Source: Limiplasma sp034927815 (GTDB lineage Bacteria; Bacillota; Clostridia; Christensenellales; Aristaeellaceae). Taken from it: 64,000 nt of DNA. This document shows positions 49,961-59,506 of this stretch, in pieces. The position numbers were made by a program, and so were the translations under genes. Position 1 is the first letter of the stretch. Every line of letters starts with the position of its first letter. The stretch covers positions 62,001 through 126,000 of the forward strand of contig JAYFPK010000004.1 in NCBI GenBank assembly GCA_034927815.1, in the 5' to 3' direction. Under the pieces are notes generated by a model. That model did no database searches. It was given only the letters and a program-made list of their open reading frames with translations, and was not told the origin of the DNA.

Positions 49961-52900
49961 TCAGCCCAGGGGCTCCGCCACCCGAATGGGGAAGGTGGCC
50001 TCGTGAATCCGCCCGTCGTCCACCAGCATAAGGCGGCCCTCCTTGAGCTGCTCCCCGTCCGCCATGGGGAAGGGGCATTCCAGCGTGGCGTGAAGGTGGT
50101 AGGTGGTGCTGCCGTAGCGGTAGGTGAGGGTGAGATCGTCCCAGCCCTGGGGCAGACAGGGCCGCAGCCGAAGGGAATTGCCGATTTTCTGGAAGCCCAG
50201 AAGCTGCTCCAAAATGGTGTAGTACATCCAGGAGGCGCTGCCGGTATACCAGGTCCATCCGCCCCGGCCCCGCTGCTGGGGATGGCTGTAGATATCCGCC
50301 GCCATCACATAGGGCTCCACCCGGTAGCGGCCCGCCTGCTGGCGGGTGCGGGCGTGGTTCACAGGCAGCGCCGCCAGGGCCAATTCCCAGGCCTGGGCGT
50401 CGTTGCCCAGCTGGTGCAGCGCCGCTACGGCCCAGGGCACCACATGGGTATACTGGCCGCCGTTCTCCCGGATGCCGGGCAGATAACCGGCGATGTAGCC
50501 GGGCTGCTCCAATCCGTTGAAGGGAGGGGTGAAGAGCTTCAAAATGCCGATGTCCCGCTCATACAGCAGCCGCCAGAGGTGGTCCATGGCGATGGCGCTC
50601 CGCTCCCGGGAAACGCCGCAGAGCACGGCCCAGCACTGGGGAAGGGCGTCGATGCGGCATTCGCTGCTTTGGCAGCCCCCCAAGGGCTCCCCGTCGTCAT
50701 ACCAGGCCCGCAGGTACCAGGAGCCGTCCCAGGCGTGCTGGTCGATCATCTGCAATACCTTGTGCCGCCGCTGGGCAAGGGTCCGGGCGGTTTCGGGGTC
50801 CAAACAGGGCATGATGCGCCGCAGGACCTCGCAGTAGAACATCCCCAGCCACACGCTTTCGCCGTTTTCGCCCCCCACCGCGTTCATGCCGTCGTTCCAG
50901 TCCCCGCCGCCCATCAAAGGCAGGCCGTGGGAGCCGAAGGCCACCCGGTCGATGGCTTTGAGGCAATGGGCAAGCAAGGGCTCCGCCAATTCCGAAACCT
51001 CGGGCTCGTACAAATGCTCCCGCTGGTTTTCCCGCAGGGGTTCTCCGTGAAGATAGGGCACCACTTCCCCCAGGATGCCGCTATCCCCGGTGATTTGCAC
51101 GTACAGGGCCGTCACAAAGGGCAGAAACAGCAGATCGTCCGTGATGCGGGTCCGTACCCCGTATTGGGGGGGATGCCACCAGTGCTGCACATCCCCTTCC
51201 TCAAACTGATGGGCCGCGCAGAGCAAAAGATGGCCGCGGACGATCTGGGGGTCCGTATACAGCAAGGAGAGCATGTCCTGGAGCTGATCCCGGAAGCCAT
51301 AGGCGCCTCCCGCCTGGTAGAAGCCCGCCCGGGCGAACAGCCGCGCCGCCCGGACCTGGTAGGGCAGCCACCGGTTCAACATCAAGGAGAGGGCCGGGTC
51401 GGGAAGGTCCACCCGCAAAGCGCCCAGCCGCTCCTCCCAATAGATCTTGATCCGGTGCAGCCGCTGGCTGGCTCCTTCCTGGGCCAAAACCCCCAGGGCC
51501 TGGTCCAGGGCCTCCTGGGAGGAGGCGAAGCCCAAGGCCAGGGTGAAAACCATGGTTTCTCCGGGCTTGAGCAAAAAGGTATGGCTCACCACCCCCACAT
51601 TGCCCATGTCCGAGGGCAGCGCTCCCGGGGAAGACAGGGCCAAGGGCGCCAGCCCCGAGAGGCCCTGAAACGCGCCGCAAGACATGGTGGTGGTCAAGGA
51701 GGGCTGCGGATTGACCATGGCGATGCAGGCCACCCCCGAGGCGGCCGGGTTTTGGGCGTAGACCACGCCCCCCTCCCGGTAGGTGGCGGTGAGCTGCTCT
51801 TCCGTGGGGTGGTTGGTGAGGGCGAAAACGCAGGTATAGAACAGCTCCAGGGTGCGCTCCGCTACGTCGTCGTTTTTCAGCTGCAACACCCGCACCCCCA
51901 GGGGAAGCTCCCCGTCCGTAAAGCAGGTGAGCTTTTGGCCTATGCCATAGCCATGGCTTTCATACAGGGTCATTCCGGGGGAGTGGGTGACCTGGCAATG
52001 CAGATTCTGCCCCAGGGGCCAGCGGGTCACGGACCAGAGCAGGCGGCCGGATTTGTCCTTGAGGAAGAAGTTCTCCTCCCCATAGGAGGATACGCTGTCA
52101 TTGGGCCAGCGGGTCAGCCGGGTCTTGTGGCTGTTGTCCGCATAGGTGAACACCAGGCCGCTTTCCGAGGCCAGGCTGCCAAAGGTGGGGGAGGCCAGCA
52201 CATTGCTCCAGGGGGCCGGGGTGCTCTTGCCCGGAGGCAGGTTGATGACATAATCCCCTTGCTCCGGGGAGAAGCCCCCGTAGCCATTGTCAAAGAGCAG
52301 CGTTTGGGCGGGAGGCGGGGAGGGCTGCCAGACCCCGGAGGGCTTCGCGTCCTCGGGATTTTGGGGCTTTACGCTCACCAGGAGGGTTTTGAGCTGGTCC
52401 ACAATGCCGCCCTTGCTGGTGCGCAAAATCAGGCGGGCGGAGCTCTCCAAAAGGGCGAACACCTCCGCAGACAGGCTTTGGCGTTCCAGCAGGTGCAAGC
52501 CCCCGTCCTTGCCGATGAGTTCCCGGCTGTGGCTGGATTGCATCAAATCGCTGAGCAGGTCCCGCAGGGGATGGGCATAGCCCGCCACCTGGTCGCTGAC
52601 GATGATCAAATCGATCCACAGGCCGCTCAGGCGGAAGAACGCATGGGCCTTGAGCAGATGCCGCACCAAAGACAGGTCCTGGGCATCCTCGCAGATCACC
52701 AGCAAAATGGGCAGATCGCCGCTGACGCTCAAGCCCCATAATTCCCGCAGGGGCAGCGCCCCGGGATGAAGGCCCACGGACTGGTGGGGCTGCCCCGTGT
52801 AGCAAAGGCTGCCGCAGAGGCGGGAGATGGCGTTGTGCAGCGCCGGGTCCAGCCCCAGGTACCGGGCGGTGACAAGGCCCTGGGTGCGGGCCAGCTCATA

Positions 52901-55900
52901 GACCTTCAAGGCGCTCTCCGGCAGGGCGTAGCGCTCCGCCAGCGCGGCGGGGGTATCCTGGGGGGAGGCCAGCAAGGTGGAGAAGATGAACTGCACCTGC
53001 CCCCCTACGGGGAGCACAAACTGGGCCCGCAGGCTGGCGCAGGGCTCGATGACCGCCCCCACCACGTCCGCCATGGCGCTGATGGGCATCTCCAGGGCCC
53101 GGGGGTTGAGAATGGTGTTGCCCCTGCCGATGAACAGGGTGCGGTCCGTCTGCACATGGCAGCCGTTCAGGGCGCTGTCCGTGCCCAAGGTGTGCATCAG
53201 CCGCAGGGACTCCTGGCCCGCCTTGCGGGGGCGGCGGACGGCCATTACGCCGTATTTGCCGATCCGGGAGGTTTCAATGAACAGGTTTTGAAAGGCGGGG
53301 TGGGCGCTGTCCTCCCGCTGGGAGGACAGGGCGAGCTCCAGGTAGCTGCACACCTCCAGCATCCTCTCGGCGGAGGATTCGTTTTTCAGCGTCAGGTGAT
53401 GGAGCACGGTGCCGTCCAGGGGATTCACGAAGATGCGCAGCGTGGAGTGGACGTGGAAGCGGCTGCGGGTAAACACCGCCTGGGCGGTTTGAAACTCGGT
53501 GGAGCCCCCCAGGAGGGGGTCCGTGGCGAACCAATGGATGCCCGACTGGGAATCCCGCAGATACAGCCGCATGCCGCTGGGAATGCGGCACTGCTCCCTA
53601 AAGCGGGTGAGCATGATCCCATCCCGGCTGATGTAGCCGCCGCCCTGGGCGTCGATCAGCACGGTGGTGCCCCCGCCGTGCAGGATGTGGGCGTCAATGG
53701 GAAAGGAGAGGGGATATGCCTGCCGCTGGCTGTGAAGGGGATCGTAGGCCGGCTCTGTGGAGGCCCGCTTGAGGGGACGGCGGATGACGCCCCGGCCCTG
53801 CTGGGGCTTTTCCTCCAAAAGCAGGGCGTGGGCCTGGGCCCTTGGCAGGTCGGAAAACAGCCGCCCGATGTAGCCGTCGTACAGGGCGTTGCACAGGGCG
53901 GCCAAAATCATGCCCTGATGATGGGACATGTGGCTGCGCACGATGCGGAAATCGTGCCTCTGGCCGATGCGCTGCTTGTGGAAATCCGCGGCCTCAAACA
54001 TCCCCAGAGGCCCGGAGAGCCCCAGGGATTTCATCCGCTGCAGGTTGCGGAAGACCCGGCGGGTATCCAGGGGCAAGGAGAGAAGGGAGGCGTAGGGGGC
54101 GACGACATCCTGGCTCCTGGTGGGGTCCAGGGCCAAGGAGGGGATGCCGAAGGCCTTGTATTGGTAATACAGGTTCGGGTCAAAGGCGTAATAGCCGCTT
54201 TCGCTGATGCCGAACACCCCGTTGAGCCGCCTGCGCTGCTGCTCCCTCAGGGCCTGGAGGCAGGCGTGGTACAGCAGCGTTCCCTTTACGGGAGGCAGAA
54301 AGAGCAAGGGCATCATGTACTCGAACATCGTGCCGCTGTAACTGACCAAGGTCTGGCCCCGGGCGGTGCGGGTCATGCCCCGGCCCAGGCGGTACCAATG
54401 CTTCACGGGCACGGCCCCGGTGCAGATGGCCACAAAGCTCAAAAGCCGGGATTCGCTTGCCAGCAGGTCATAGTGGCTCAGGCGGTCCAGGGGCTTTTCC
54501 GGATGCAGGCCGATGAAAAAGAGCTCGGCGTCGGAATCATAGAGCATGCCAAAGGGCATGTCATAGGCCAGCGCGTCCAGGCGGGCGCTGATCTCGTGGT
54601 TGGAGGGAGAGAGCCGGGGAAAGAGGGTGCGGACCCCCTGGGCGCAGCAAAGCAGGCACGCCGCCAGGTTGCCGCTGTCGATGGAGGAGATGAACAAAGG
54701 GCGCAGAGGCAGAAGGTTGCGGGTATCATACCAGTTGTAGAAATGCCCCTTCCATTTGGGCAGCGCTTCCAGCACATCCAAAGTCTGGGAGATGCGCTCT
54801 GCCATATCGTCCGGGGGGATCAGGCCCATCTTCTCGGCGGCGATCAAAGACACCAGGTACAGCCCGATGTTGGTGGGGGAGGTCCGGTGGGACACGCCCT
54901 TGTTGGGCTCGATCTGCACATTGTCCGGGGGCAGAAAATGCTCCTGCTCCGTGACCACGGTGTCAAAGAAAAGCCAGGTGGAGGAGGCCAGGCGCTTGAG
55001 CTCCTCCCGCATGTACTCGGTCATGTATTGGGGCTGGCGGTAGGGCTGCTCCCAGGCGGGGAGAAAGATCAAAAACAGGCTCCACAGCCCGCCCAGCGCA
55101 ATGCCCAGGGGAAAGAGGGGACGCAGCAGGATGGACAGGCCCCCCAGGGCGAACCCGGCCCCCATGTTCATGTAGAAGAACTCCATGGAGGGCTTGGCTG
55201 TGGGCTTGCTGAGCTGGGCGGCGGTGGTCCATTGCAGCAGGTTGCGCCGGGAGACGAACAGGCGGTAAAGGGTGCGGGCGATGGCGTCCCCCTGCATCGC
55301 GGCCTCGCAGGGCAGCATCAAAAGCCGGGTGGCCATGCTGCCCAAGGAGGCCAGGGAGAGGGGAAAGAGGGGTACCAGCTCCGTGGAGAGCAAGGTGAGG
55401 ATCAGCAGTAAGGGCATGCGCAGCACCACGGCATAGAAGATCAATATTATTTTGGCCGGGGCCACCAGGCTGCGCAACAGGTTCTGCCAGATTTTGTGCT
55501 TGCCCAGGGCGTCCAGCCTGGCCTTGGGAGCCCGGGCGGAAGCCGGGAAATAGGGGAATACGTAGGGAAGGAGCTGCCAATCCCCCCGGGTCCAGCGGTT
55601 CAAGCGCAGCAAAAAGCCCTTCAGGGCGGCGGGCTGCCCGTCGTACAAAGTGATATCGGTGGCTACGGCGCAGCCGGTAAGCTCCCCCTCCAGGAGGTCA
55701 TGGCTTAAAATGGCCCCGGGAATCAGCATGCCATCCGTGCCTTGCAAAAAGCCCTTGGGGTCGATGATGCCCTTGCCCACAAAGGAGCCGCGGCCATGGC
55801 AGTCCTGCATCAGGTCCGAGGAGAGGGCGTTGTAGGGATCGGAGCCTCCCGGCCCGCCCAAAAACAGGGATAGGTAGCTGCCCACCGTATGGGTGGCCAC

Positions 55901-57805
55901 CTCCATGCGGGGCTGCAAAATGCTGATGCCCCGCATGGCCCCCTGGTGCTCCCGGCGCTGCTGGAGGGGGTGGAGCATCGCGCCCACCATCCTCAGGGCG
56001 CTGCCGGGGGGCAAAACGGTATCGCTGTCCAGGGTGATGACATAGCGGTACTGCCCCTGGAGGGCGGAGCGGGGGCAGGAGCAATAGGTGAAGGTGTCCT
56101 CGATGGGCCTGCCGTCAATGATGCGCAGCAAGGTTTCCAGGCCGCCCCGCTTGCGCTCCCGGCTCATGTAAACGCTGTCCCGGGCGTTGAACACCCTGGC
56201 CCGCTGCATGTACAAAAAGGGATGGCCGCTGTCCTCCCCCAGGGCCCGCACCGCCGCCGCCGCCGTGGATACGATGTCCTCGTCCGTGCCCAAGGTGCCG
56301 GTGAGGCTGTCCTGATAGTCCCCCAGGAGCAGGAAATGCAGCCGGGGGTCCGGGTTGGCCTGATGCAGCACGGACAGGTGCTTTACCATGGCCAGGGCAT
56401 GCTCCTTGTCGGTAAGCAAGGTAGGGCAGACCACCAATGTCTGCTGGTCCGCCGCCAGCTGCTCCACCAGCAGCCTGGGCACCATCTTGGGGCTCACCCA
56501 CCGGTGGCACAGGCGGGTGGTGAGCTGCTGAAAGGGGTACACGAACACGATTCCCAGGGGAAGCAGAAGAAAGGGGGATATGCCCCAAAGCCACCCCAAC
56601 GCCATCACCCCAAAGAAAATCAGCCAGCAGGCCGCCCTGTACAGGCTCAGGGCGTGGGTGGAGGCGAACAGGTGGAGCCTGGCCCAGAGGGTACGGGCGT
56701 TGAGATGCTCAAAGAGCAGCGGCCTGCCCTCATCCAGCAGATAATACCCCACATGGCTTTCCACAGGATCGCCGCCGCTGCTGGCTAAGGAAAGGACGGC
56801 GGCGCACACTGCCAGCTCCTTGCGCTCCGTAAGGCGGCTGATGCGAACCACCCGGCTGCGGTAATAGGAGCGGCTTTCCGCGTCCATCAAAGGGTAGACG
56901 GGGTCCCTGGACAGCTCGTCATGGACCTGGCTCATGCTCTCGCAGAGCTTATGCCAGGGCAAATTGGACACCACCCGCAAAGAGGTGATGGCGTTGCCTA
57001 CCCACAGGCGGTTTTCCGTCTGCCGGTCATGCTCCAGCTGGGCCAGCCGCTCGGTCTGATGGTTCAGGGAGGCGATGTGCTTGTCCAGCCAGGCCACGGC
57101 GGAGGGCTCCTCGCTGGTGCGCAAAATGGAGAGGAGGTGCTCCAAAAAGGTGGTGCTGTGCTTATATGCTTCAAAGCGGCGCATGGCGGCGGTTTCGCGC
57201 TTTTGCCGCAGATCCTTGGCGAACAGGTCCGCGGCCCCGAACTCCTGCTGCTGGCGGGTGCACAAATGGATCATCTCATGAAGGATGCCCAAAAGCGCCG
57301 CCTTCAGGGCCAGGGGCAGGCAGTTGACCTCATTGACGGTCATGGGCTCGCGCTGCTGCCAGGAGGCCACGGCCTTGCGCAGGGACTCCACCTGGATGTC
57401 CCCGTTGCTGTGGCCCACCAATTCCTTGGCAAAGCGAAAGATCCGCACCTCTCCTCCGTTGTCCTTGGGCAGCAAGGGCGCGGCTTTGAGATCCAGCTCC
57501 AGGGAGGCCGTCATTTCCTGCAAAAAGCGGCCGTTGTCGCTAAGCCAGCTGGCGGCGGGCAAAAGCTCGTCCTGGGGATAGCGGTTCAGCAGGCTGATGG
57601 AGCGCAGGATGGTCTGCTGCATCCGGGCGGGGACGCGAATACGCCCCTGGCCCCGCTGGTCCCCCCGGGTGGCCAAAGCGCCGATGTGGGCGATGAGCTC
57701 ATCCTCCAGCAGCACATCCCGATAGGAAACCACCGGTTGCCTGCGTACGCCCCTTGCCAGCAGGAACAGGATTGCGAGGCCTAAACCCGAGACGATCCAT
57801 TGCAT
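49961..57805 (-). CDS. Cyclic beta-1,2-glucan synthase-like giant enzyme (NdvB/ChvB type)
   Basis: A 2614-aa membrane enzyme, close to NdvB/ChvB in length. Layout: N-terminal helix (about 2-19); soluble region; membrane helices about 391-427; GT84 glycosyltransferase with Asp593-Ser-Asp595 in ITLDSDTVLPP and RLNRWTRGDWQ; further helices about 775-820 and 878-918; a glycoamylase-like domain (about 960-1340, with SHHQGM), recently classed as GH189, thought to cyclise the product; carbohydrate-binding beta regions; and a C-terminal GH94 phosphorylase domain (about 1950-2560) with GGDWNDGMN near 2300 that would trim chains. I chose the ATG at 57805 with GGAGG upstream. The product is inferred from the family and the linkage is not provable by eye. 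Confidence 0.9.
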   Translation of the reverse strand: MQWIVSGLGLAILFLLARGVRRQPVVSYRDVLLEDELIAHIGALATRGDQRGQGRIRVPARMQQTILRSISLLNRYPQDELLPAASWLSDNGRFLQEMTASLELDLKAAPLLPKDNGGEVRIFRFAKELVGHSNGDIQVESLRKAVASWQQREPMTVNEVNCLPLALKAALLGILHEMIHLCTRQQQEFGAADLFAKDLRQKRETAAMRRFEAYKHSTTFLEHLLSILRTSEEPSAVAWLDKHIASLNHQTERLAQLEHDRQTENRLWVGNAITSLRVVSNLPWHKLCESMSQVHDELSRDPVYPLMDAESRSYYRSRVVRISRLTERKELAVCAAVLSLASSGGDPVESHVGYYLLDEGRPLLFEHLNARTLWARLHLFASTHALSLYRAACWLIFFGVMALGWLWGISPFLLLPLGIVFVYPFQQLTTRLCHRWVSPKMVPRLLVEQLAADQQTLVVCPTLLTDKEHALAMVKHLSVLHQANPDPRLHFLLLGDYQDSLTGTLGTDEDIVSTAAAAVRALGEDSGHPFLYMQRARVFNARDSVYMSRERKRGGLETLLRIIDGRPIEDTFTYCSCPRSALQGQYRYVITLDSDTVLPPGSALRMVGAMLHPLQQRREHQGAMRGISILQPRMEVATHTVGSYLSLFLGGPGGSDPYNALSSDLMQDCHGRGSFVGKGIIDPKGFLQGTDGMLIPGAILSHDLLEGELTGCAVATDITLYDGQPAALKGFLLRLNRWTRGDWQLLPYVFPYFPASARAPKARLDALGKHKIWQNLLRSLVAPAKIILIFYAVVLRMPLLLILTLLSTELVPLFPLSLASLGSMATRLLMLPCEAAMQGDAIARTLYRLFVSRRNLLQWTTAAQLSKPTAKPSMEFFYMNMGAGFALGGLSILLRPLFPLGIALGGLWSLFLIFLPAWEQPYRQPQYMTEYMREELKRLASSTWLFFDTVVTEQEHFLPPDNVQIEPNKGVSHRTSPTNIGLYLVSLIAAEKMGLIPPDDMAERISQTLDVLEALPKWKGHFYNWYDTRNLLPLRPLFISSIDSGNLAACLLCCAQGVRTLFPRLSPSNHEISARLDALAYDMPFGMLYDSDAELFFIGLHPEKPLDRLSHYDLLASESRLLSFVAICTGAVPVKHWYRLGRGMTRTARGQTLVSYSGTMFEYMMPLLFLPPVKGTLLYHACLQALREQQRRRLNGVFGISESGYYAFDPNLYYQYKAFGIPSLALDPTRSQDVVAPYASLLSLPLDTRRVFRNLQRMKSLGLSGPLGMFEAADFHKQRIGQRHDFRIVRSHMSHHQGMILAALCNALYDGYIGRLFSDLPRAQAHALLLEEKPQQGRGVIRRPLKRASTEPAYDPLHSQRQAYPLSFPIDAHILHGGGTTVLIDAQGGGYISRDGIMLTRFREQCRIPSGMRLYLRDSQSGIHWFATDPLLGGSTEFQTAQAVFTRSRFHVHSTLRIFVNPLDGTVLHHLTLKNESSAERMLEVCSYLELALSSQREDSAHPAFQNLFIETSRIGKYGVMAVRRPRKAGQESLRLMHTLGTDSALNGCHVQTDRTLFIGRGNTILNPRALEMPISAMADVVGAVIEPCASLRAQFVLPVGGQVQFIFSTLLASPQDTPAALAERYALPESALKVYELARTQGLVTARYLGLDPALHNAISRLCGSLCYTGQPHQSVGLHPGALPLRELWGLSVSGDLPILLVICEDAQDLSLVRHLLKAHAFFRLSGLWIDLIIVSDQVAGYAHPLRDLLSDLMQSSHSRELIGKDGGLHLLERQSLSAEVFALLESSARLILRTSKGGIVDQLKTLLVSVKPQNPEDAKPSGVWQPSPPPAQTLLFDNGYGGFSPEQGDYVINLPPGKSTPAPWSNVLASPTFGSLASESGLVFTYADNSHKTRLTRWPNDSVSSYGEENFFLKDKSGRLLWSVTRWPLGQNLHCQVTHSPGMTLYESHGYGIGQKLTCFTDGELPLGVRVLQLKNDDVAERTLELFYTCVFALTNHPTEEQLTATYREGGVVYAQNPAASGVACIAMVNPQPSLTTTMSCGAFQGLSGLAPLALSSPGALPSDMGNVGVVSHTFLLKPGETMVFTLALGFASSQEALDQALGVLAQEGASQRLHRIKIYWEERLGALRVDLPDPALSLMLNRWLPYQVRAARLFARAGFYQAGGAYGFRDQLQDMLSLLYTDPQIVRGHLLLCAAHQFEEGDVQHWWHPPQYGVRTRITDDLLFLPFVTALYVQITGDSGILGEVVPYLHGEPLRENQREHLYEPEVSELAEPLLAHCLKAIDRVAFGSHGLPLMGGGDWNDGMNAVGGENGESVWLGMFYCEVLRRIMPCLDPETARTLAQRRHKVLQMIDQHAWDGSWYLRAWYDDGEPLGGCQSSECRIDALPQCWAVLCGVSRERSAIAMDHLWRLLYERDIGILKLFTPPFNGLEQPGYIAGYLPGIRENGGQYTHVVPWAVAALHQLGNDAQAWELALAALPVNHARTRQQAGRYRVEPYVMAADIYSHPQQRGRGGWTWYTGSASWMYYTILEQLLGFQKIGNSLRLRPCLPQGWDDLTLTYRYGSTTYHLHATLECPFPMADGEQLKEGRLMLVDDGRIHEATFPIRVAEPLG

Positions 57806-57900
57806 TGCGCAAACCTCCGCTATTGTGTGCGGGTAGTGTGCGCAAAGGCTTGACTTTGCATGCATGGGGTGAAAGCGGGGGATTCTTGATACGGCGGCGC

Positions 57901-57930
57901 AAAAAAACGGACCTCCCTTTGGCGGCCCGT
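57901..57930 (-). terminator. Rho-independent terminator of the secreted-protein pair
   Basis: On the minus strand, ACGGGCCGCC and GGAGGTCCGT form a stem with two mismatches around AAAG, followed by seven Ts (57901-57907). It separates the secreted pair from the glucan synthase gene. Confidence 0.7.
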
Positions 57931-57954
57931 TTGGAAAGGGTCAAATCCCCGCGC

Positions 57955-59478
57955 CTATTCCACGGAGGCGAACATCAAAAGCTCAAAGCAGGGGTATGTG
58001 GCGTTGGTTTCGTCCCCCTCGCTGGGCAAGGACATGCCCACGCAGGTGCCGTACATCCACACCTGGGTTCCCACAGCCATGGTGGGCTCCTCGTCGCAGG
58101 TAACCAGAATCACGCTGCTGTACTCCTCGCCCCGCTTGGTAAGGGCCATTTGGGCGATGTACTCGTCCCCGGCCTTGGTGACGTTCAGCAGGTAGCACTT
58201 GTAGCCCATGATCCGGCCTTCATAGGCCTCGATTTTTTTCTTCAAGGCGGCATAGCCGGGTTTGATGGCCTGGCGCTTGATATCCTTGAGGATATCCGCC
58301 TCGGACCACTGGCGGGTAAAGCTGTGGGTGATGCGCCTGTCCGCCAGGCCCTTTTTGGAGAAAACAAGCACCAGGTCATAGGGGCCTTCCGTGGAGGTGT
58401 CCAGGTCCACCTTGAACTTGCCCGCGGCGGTGACCCGTTTGGTCATGATGGGCTCGTTGTTGATAAAGACCTGGATGCTGGCCCCGGGCTCGGAGGTGCC
58501 CAGAAGCGTCAGCTCCGAGGTGGTCACCGCCTCGGGCAGGGGCGTGGTGAGGTTCACGGTGAGCAACGTGCGCTGGTAGGTGACGGGGAAGGCCAGCTCC
58601 TTCACGTCCTCCCCCATGTACTCCCCGGTGATGGTGATCATGAAGACCCCTTCCTTGGGCAGCTGCACAGGCATCTTGAACTTGCCGGAGGAGCCGGCCT
58701 GGGCCTCCACCAAGGTGGGGGTGGGGGAGCTGAGGCCCATGATGACCGCGGTGAGCTTCACGTCCTTGGCGGCGGTGCCTTCGATGGTGAATTCGGAACT
58801 GTTGGTCTCCGCCGGAGGCTCCTTGGTGATGTTGATTTTCGCGCTGGCCGCGGGGGGCAGCGGCAATACTTCCGCAAAGTGGAAGCTGTTCCAGATTTTA
58901 TTCAGGGCGGTGTTGTCCTTGTTGGTGGGAGAGCGCCCGTAGATTTGCATGTCGAAGGTGACCTCGTATCCGTTGCGGATGGTGCGGCGCATCAGCCCCC
59001 GGTGGAGAATCTCGCCGCCCCCCCGCCGGACGTAGCGCAGGATCAAAAAGCGCCCTTCCGGGGTGTTTTTCCAGTCCGCGCTGGAAAAGTCATACCCCTG
59101 GTCCAAAAAATCGTTGTCCGGGTAATGAGAGAGGCGGTATCCCCCCCGGACGCTGTCCTCCTGCTCGTTGACGTCGAAGATATTCTGGGCTTGGTCCGTC
59201 TGCAAGGCGGTGAGCTCCATGCAAGCGTCATAATCCACCGTCCAGCATTGCAGCAAAACCCCCCGCTTGATGAAATCGTTGGAGACCTCCTCAATGGAAA
59301 GCCCCCGGGATTCCAGCCAGTCCGCGTTTTGAGGCAGGTTTTCCCCGGTCAGCACGATGTAGCTGTCCGGGATTTCAACGGTGGCCTGGAGCGCGTCAAA
59401 CACATGCGTCTGGGCAAGGGCTGCGCCCCATGCCAAGGTCAGGGATAACACCAGTACGCCGAAAAGGAGCTTTCGCAT
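57955..59478 (-). CDS. Secreted multidomain protein with Ig-like repeats, unknown function (paralogue A)
   Basis: A 507-aa protein. A signal peptide covers about 1-23 (KLLFGVLVLSLTLAWGAALA). Residues about 25-210 are a mixed domain of the kind seen in lipoprotein-like hypothetical proteins. Two Ig-like/Big domains span about 215-300 and 303-390 (ITGEYMGED, LLGTSEPGASIQVFINN). A C-terminal domain (about 415-507) contains KIEAYEGRIMGYKCYL and is related to the end of the next gene's product. I chose the ATG at 59478 over an upstream ATG because it gives a clean signal peptide. Confidence 0.8.
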   Translation of the reverse strand: MRKLLFGVLVLSLTLAWGAALAQTHVFDALQATVEIPDSYIVLTGENLPQNADWLESRGLSIEEVSNDFIKRGVLLQCWTVDYDACMELTALQTDQAQNIFDVNEQEDSVRGGYRLSHYPDNDFLDQGYDFSSADWKNTPEGRFLILRYVRRGGGEILHRGLMRRTIRNGYEVTFDMQIYGRSPTNKDNTALNKIWNSFHFAEVLPLPPAASAKINITKEPPAETNSSEFTIEGTAAKDVKLTAVIMGLSSPTPTLVEAQAGSSGKFKMPVQLPKEGVFMITITGEYMGEDVKELAFPVTYQRTLLTVNLTTPLPEAVTTSELTLLGTSEPGASIQVFINNEPIMTKRVTAAGKFKVDLDTSTEGPYDLVLVFSKKGLADRRITHSFTRQWSEADILKDIKRQAIKPGYAALKKKIEAYEGRIMGYKCYLLNVTKAGDEYIAQMALTKRGEEYSSVILVTCDEEPTMAVGTQVWMYGTCVGMSLPSEGDETNATYPCFELLMFASVE

Positions 59479-59506
59479 GGTGACACCATCCTTTGTGGTC
59501 AAGGTC

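Noticed and set aside
52766..55411. An 881-aa plus-strand frame opposite the glucan synthase gene
   Set aside because: Shadow of the GC-rich giant gene; its Gly/Gln/His-rich translation has no domain pattern.
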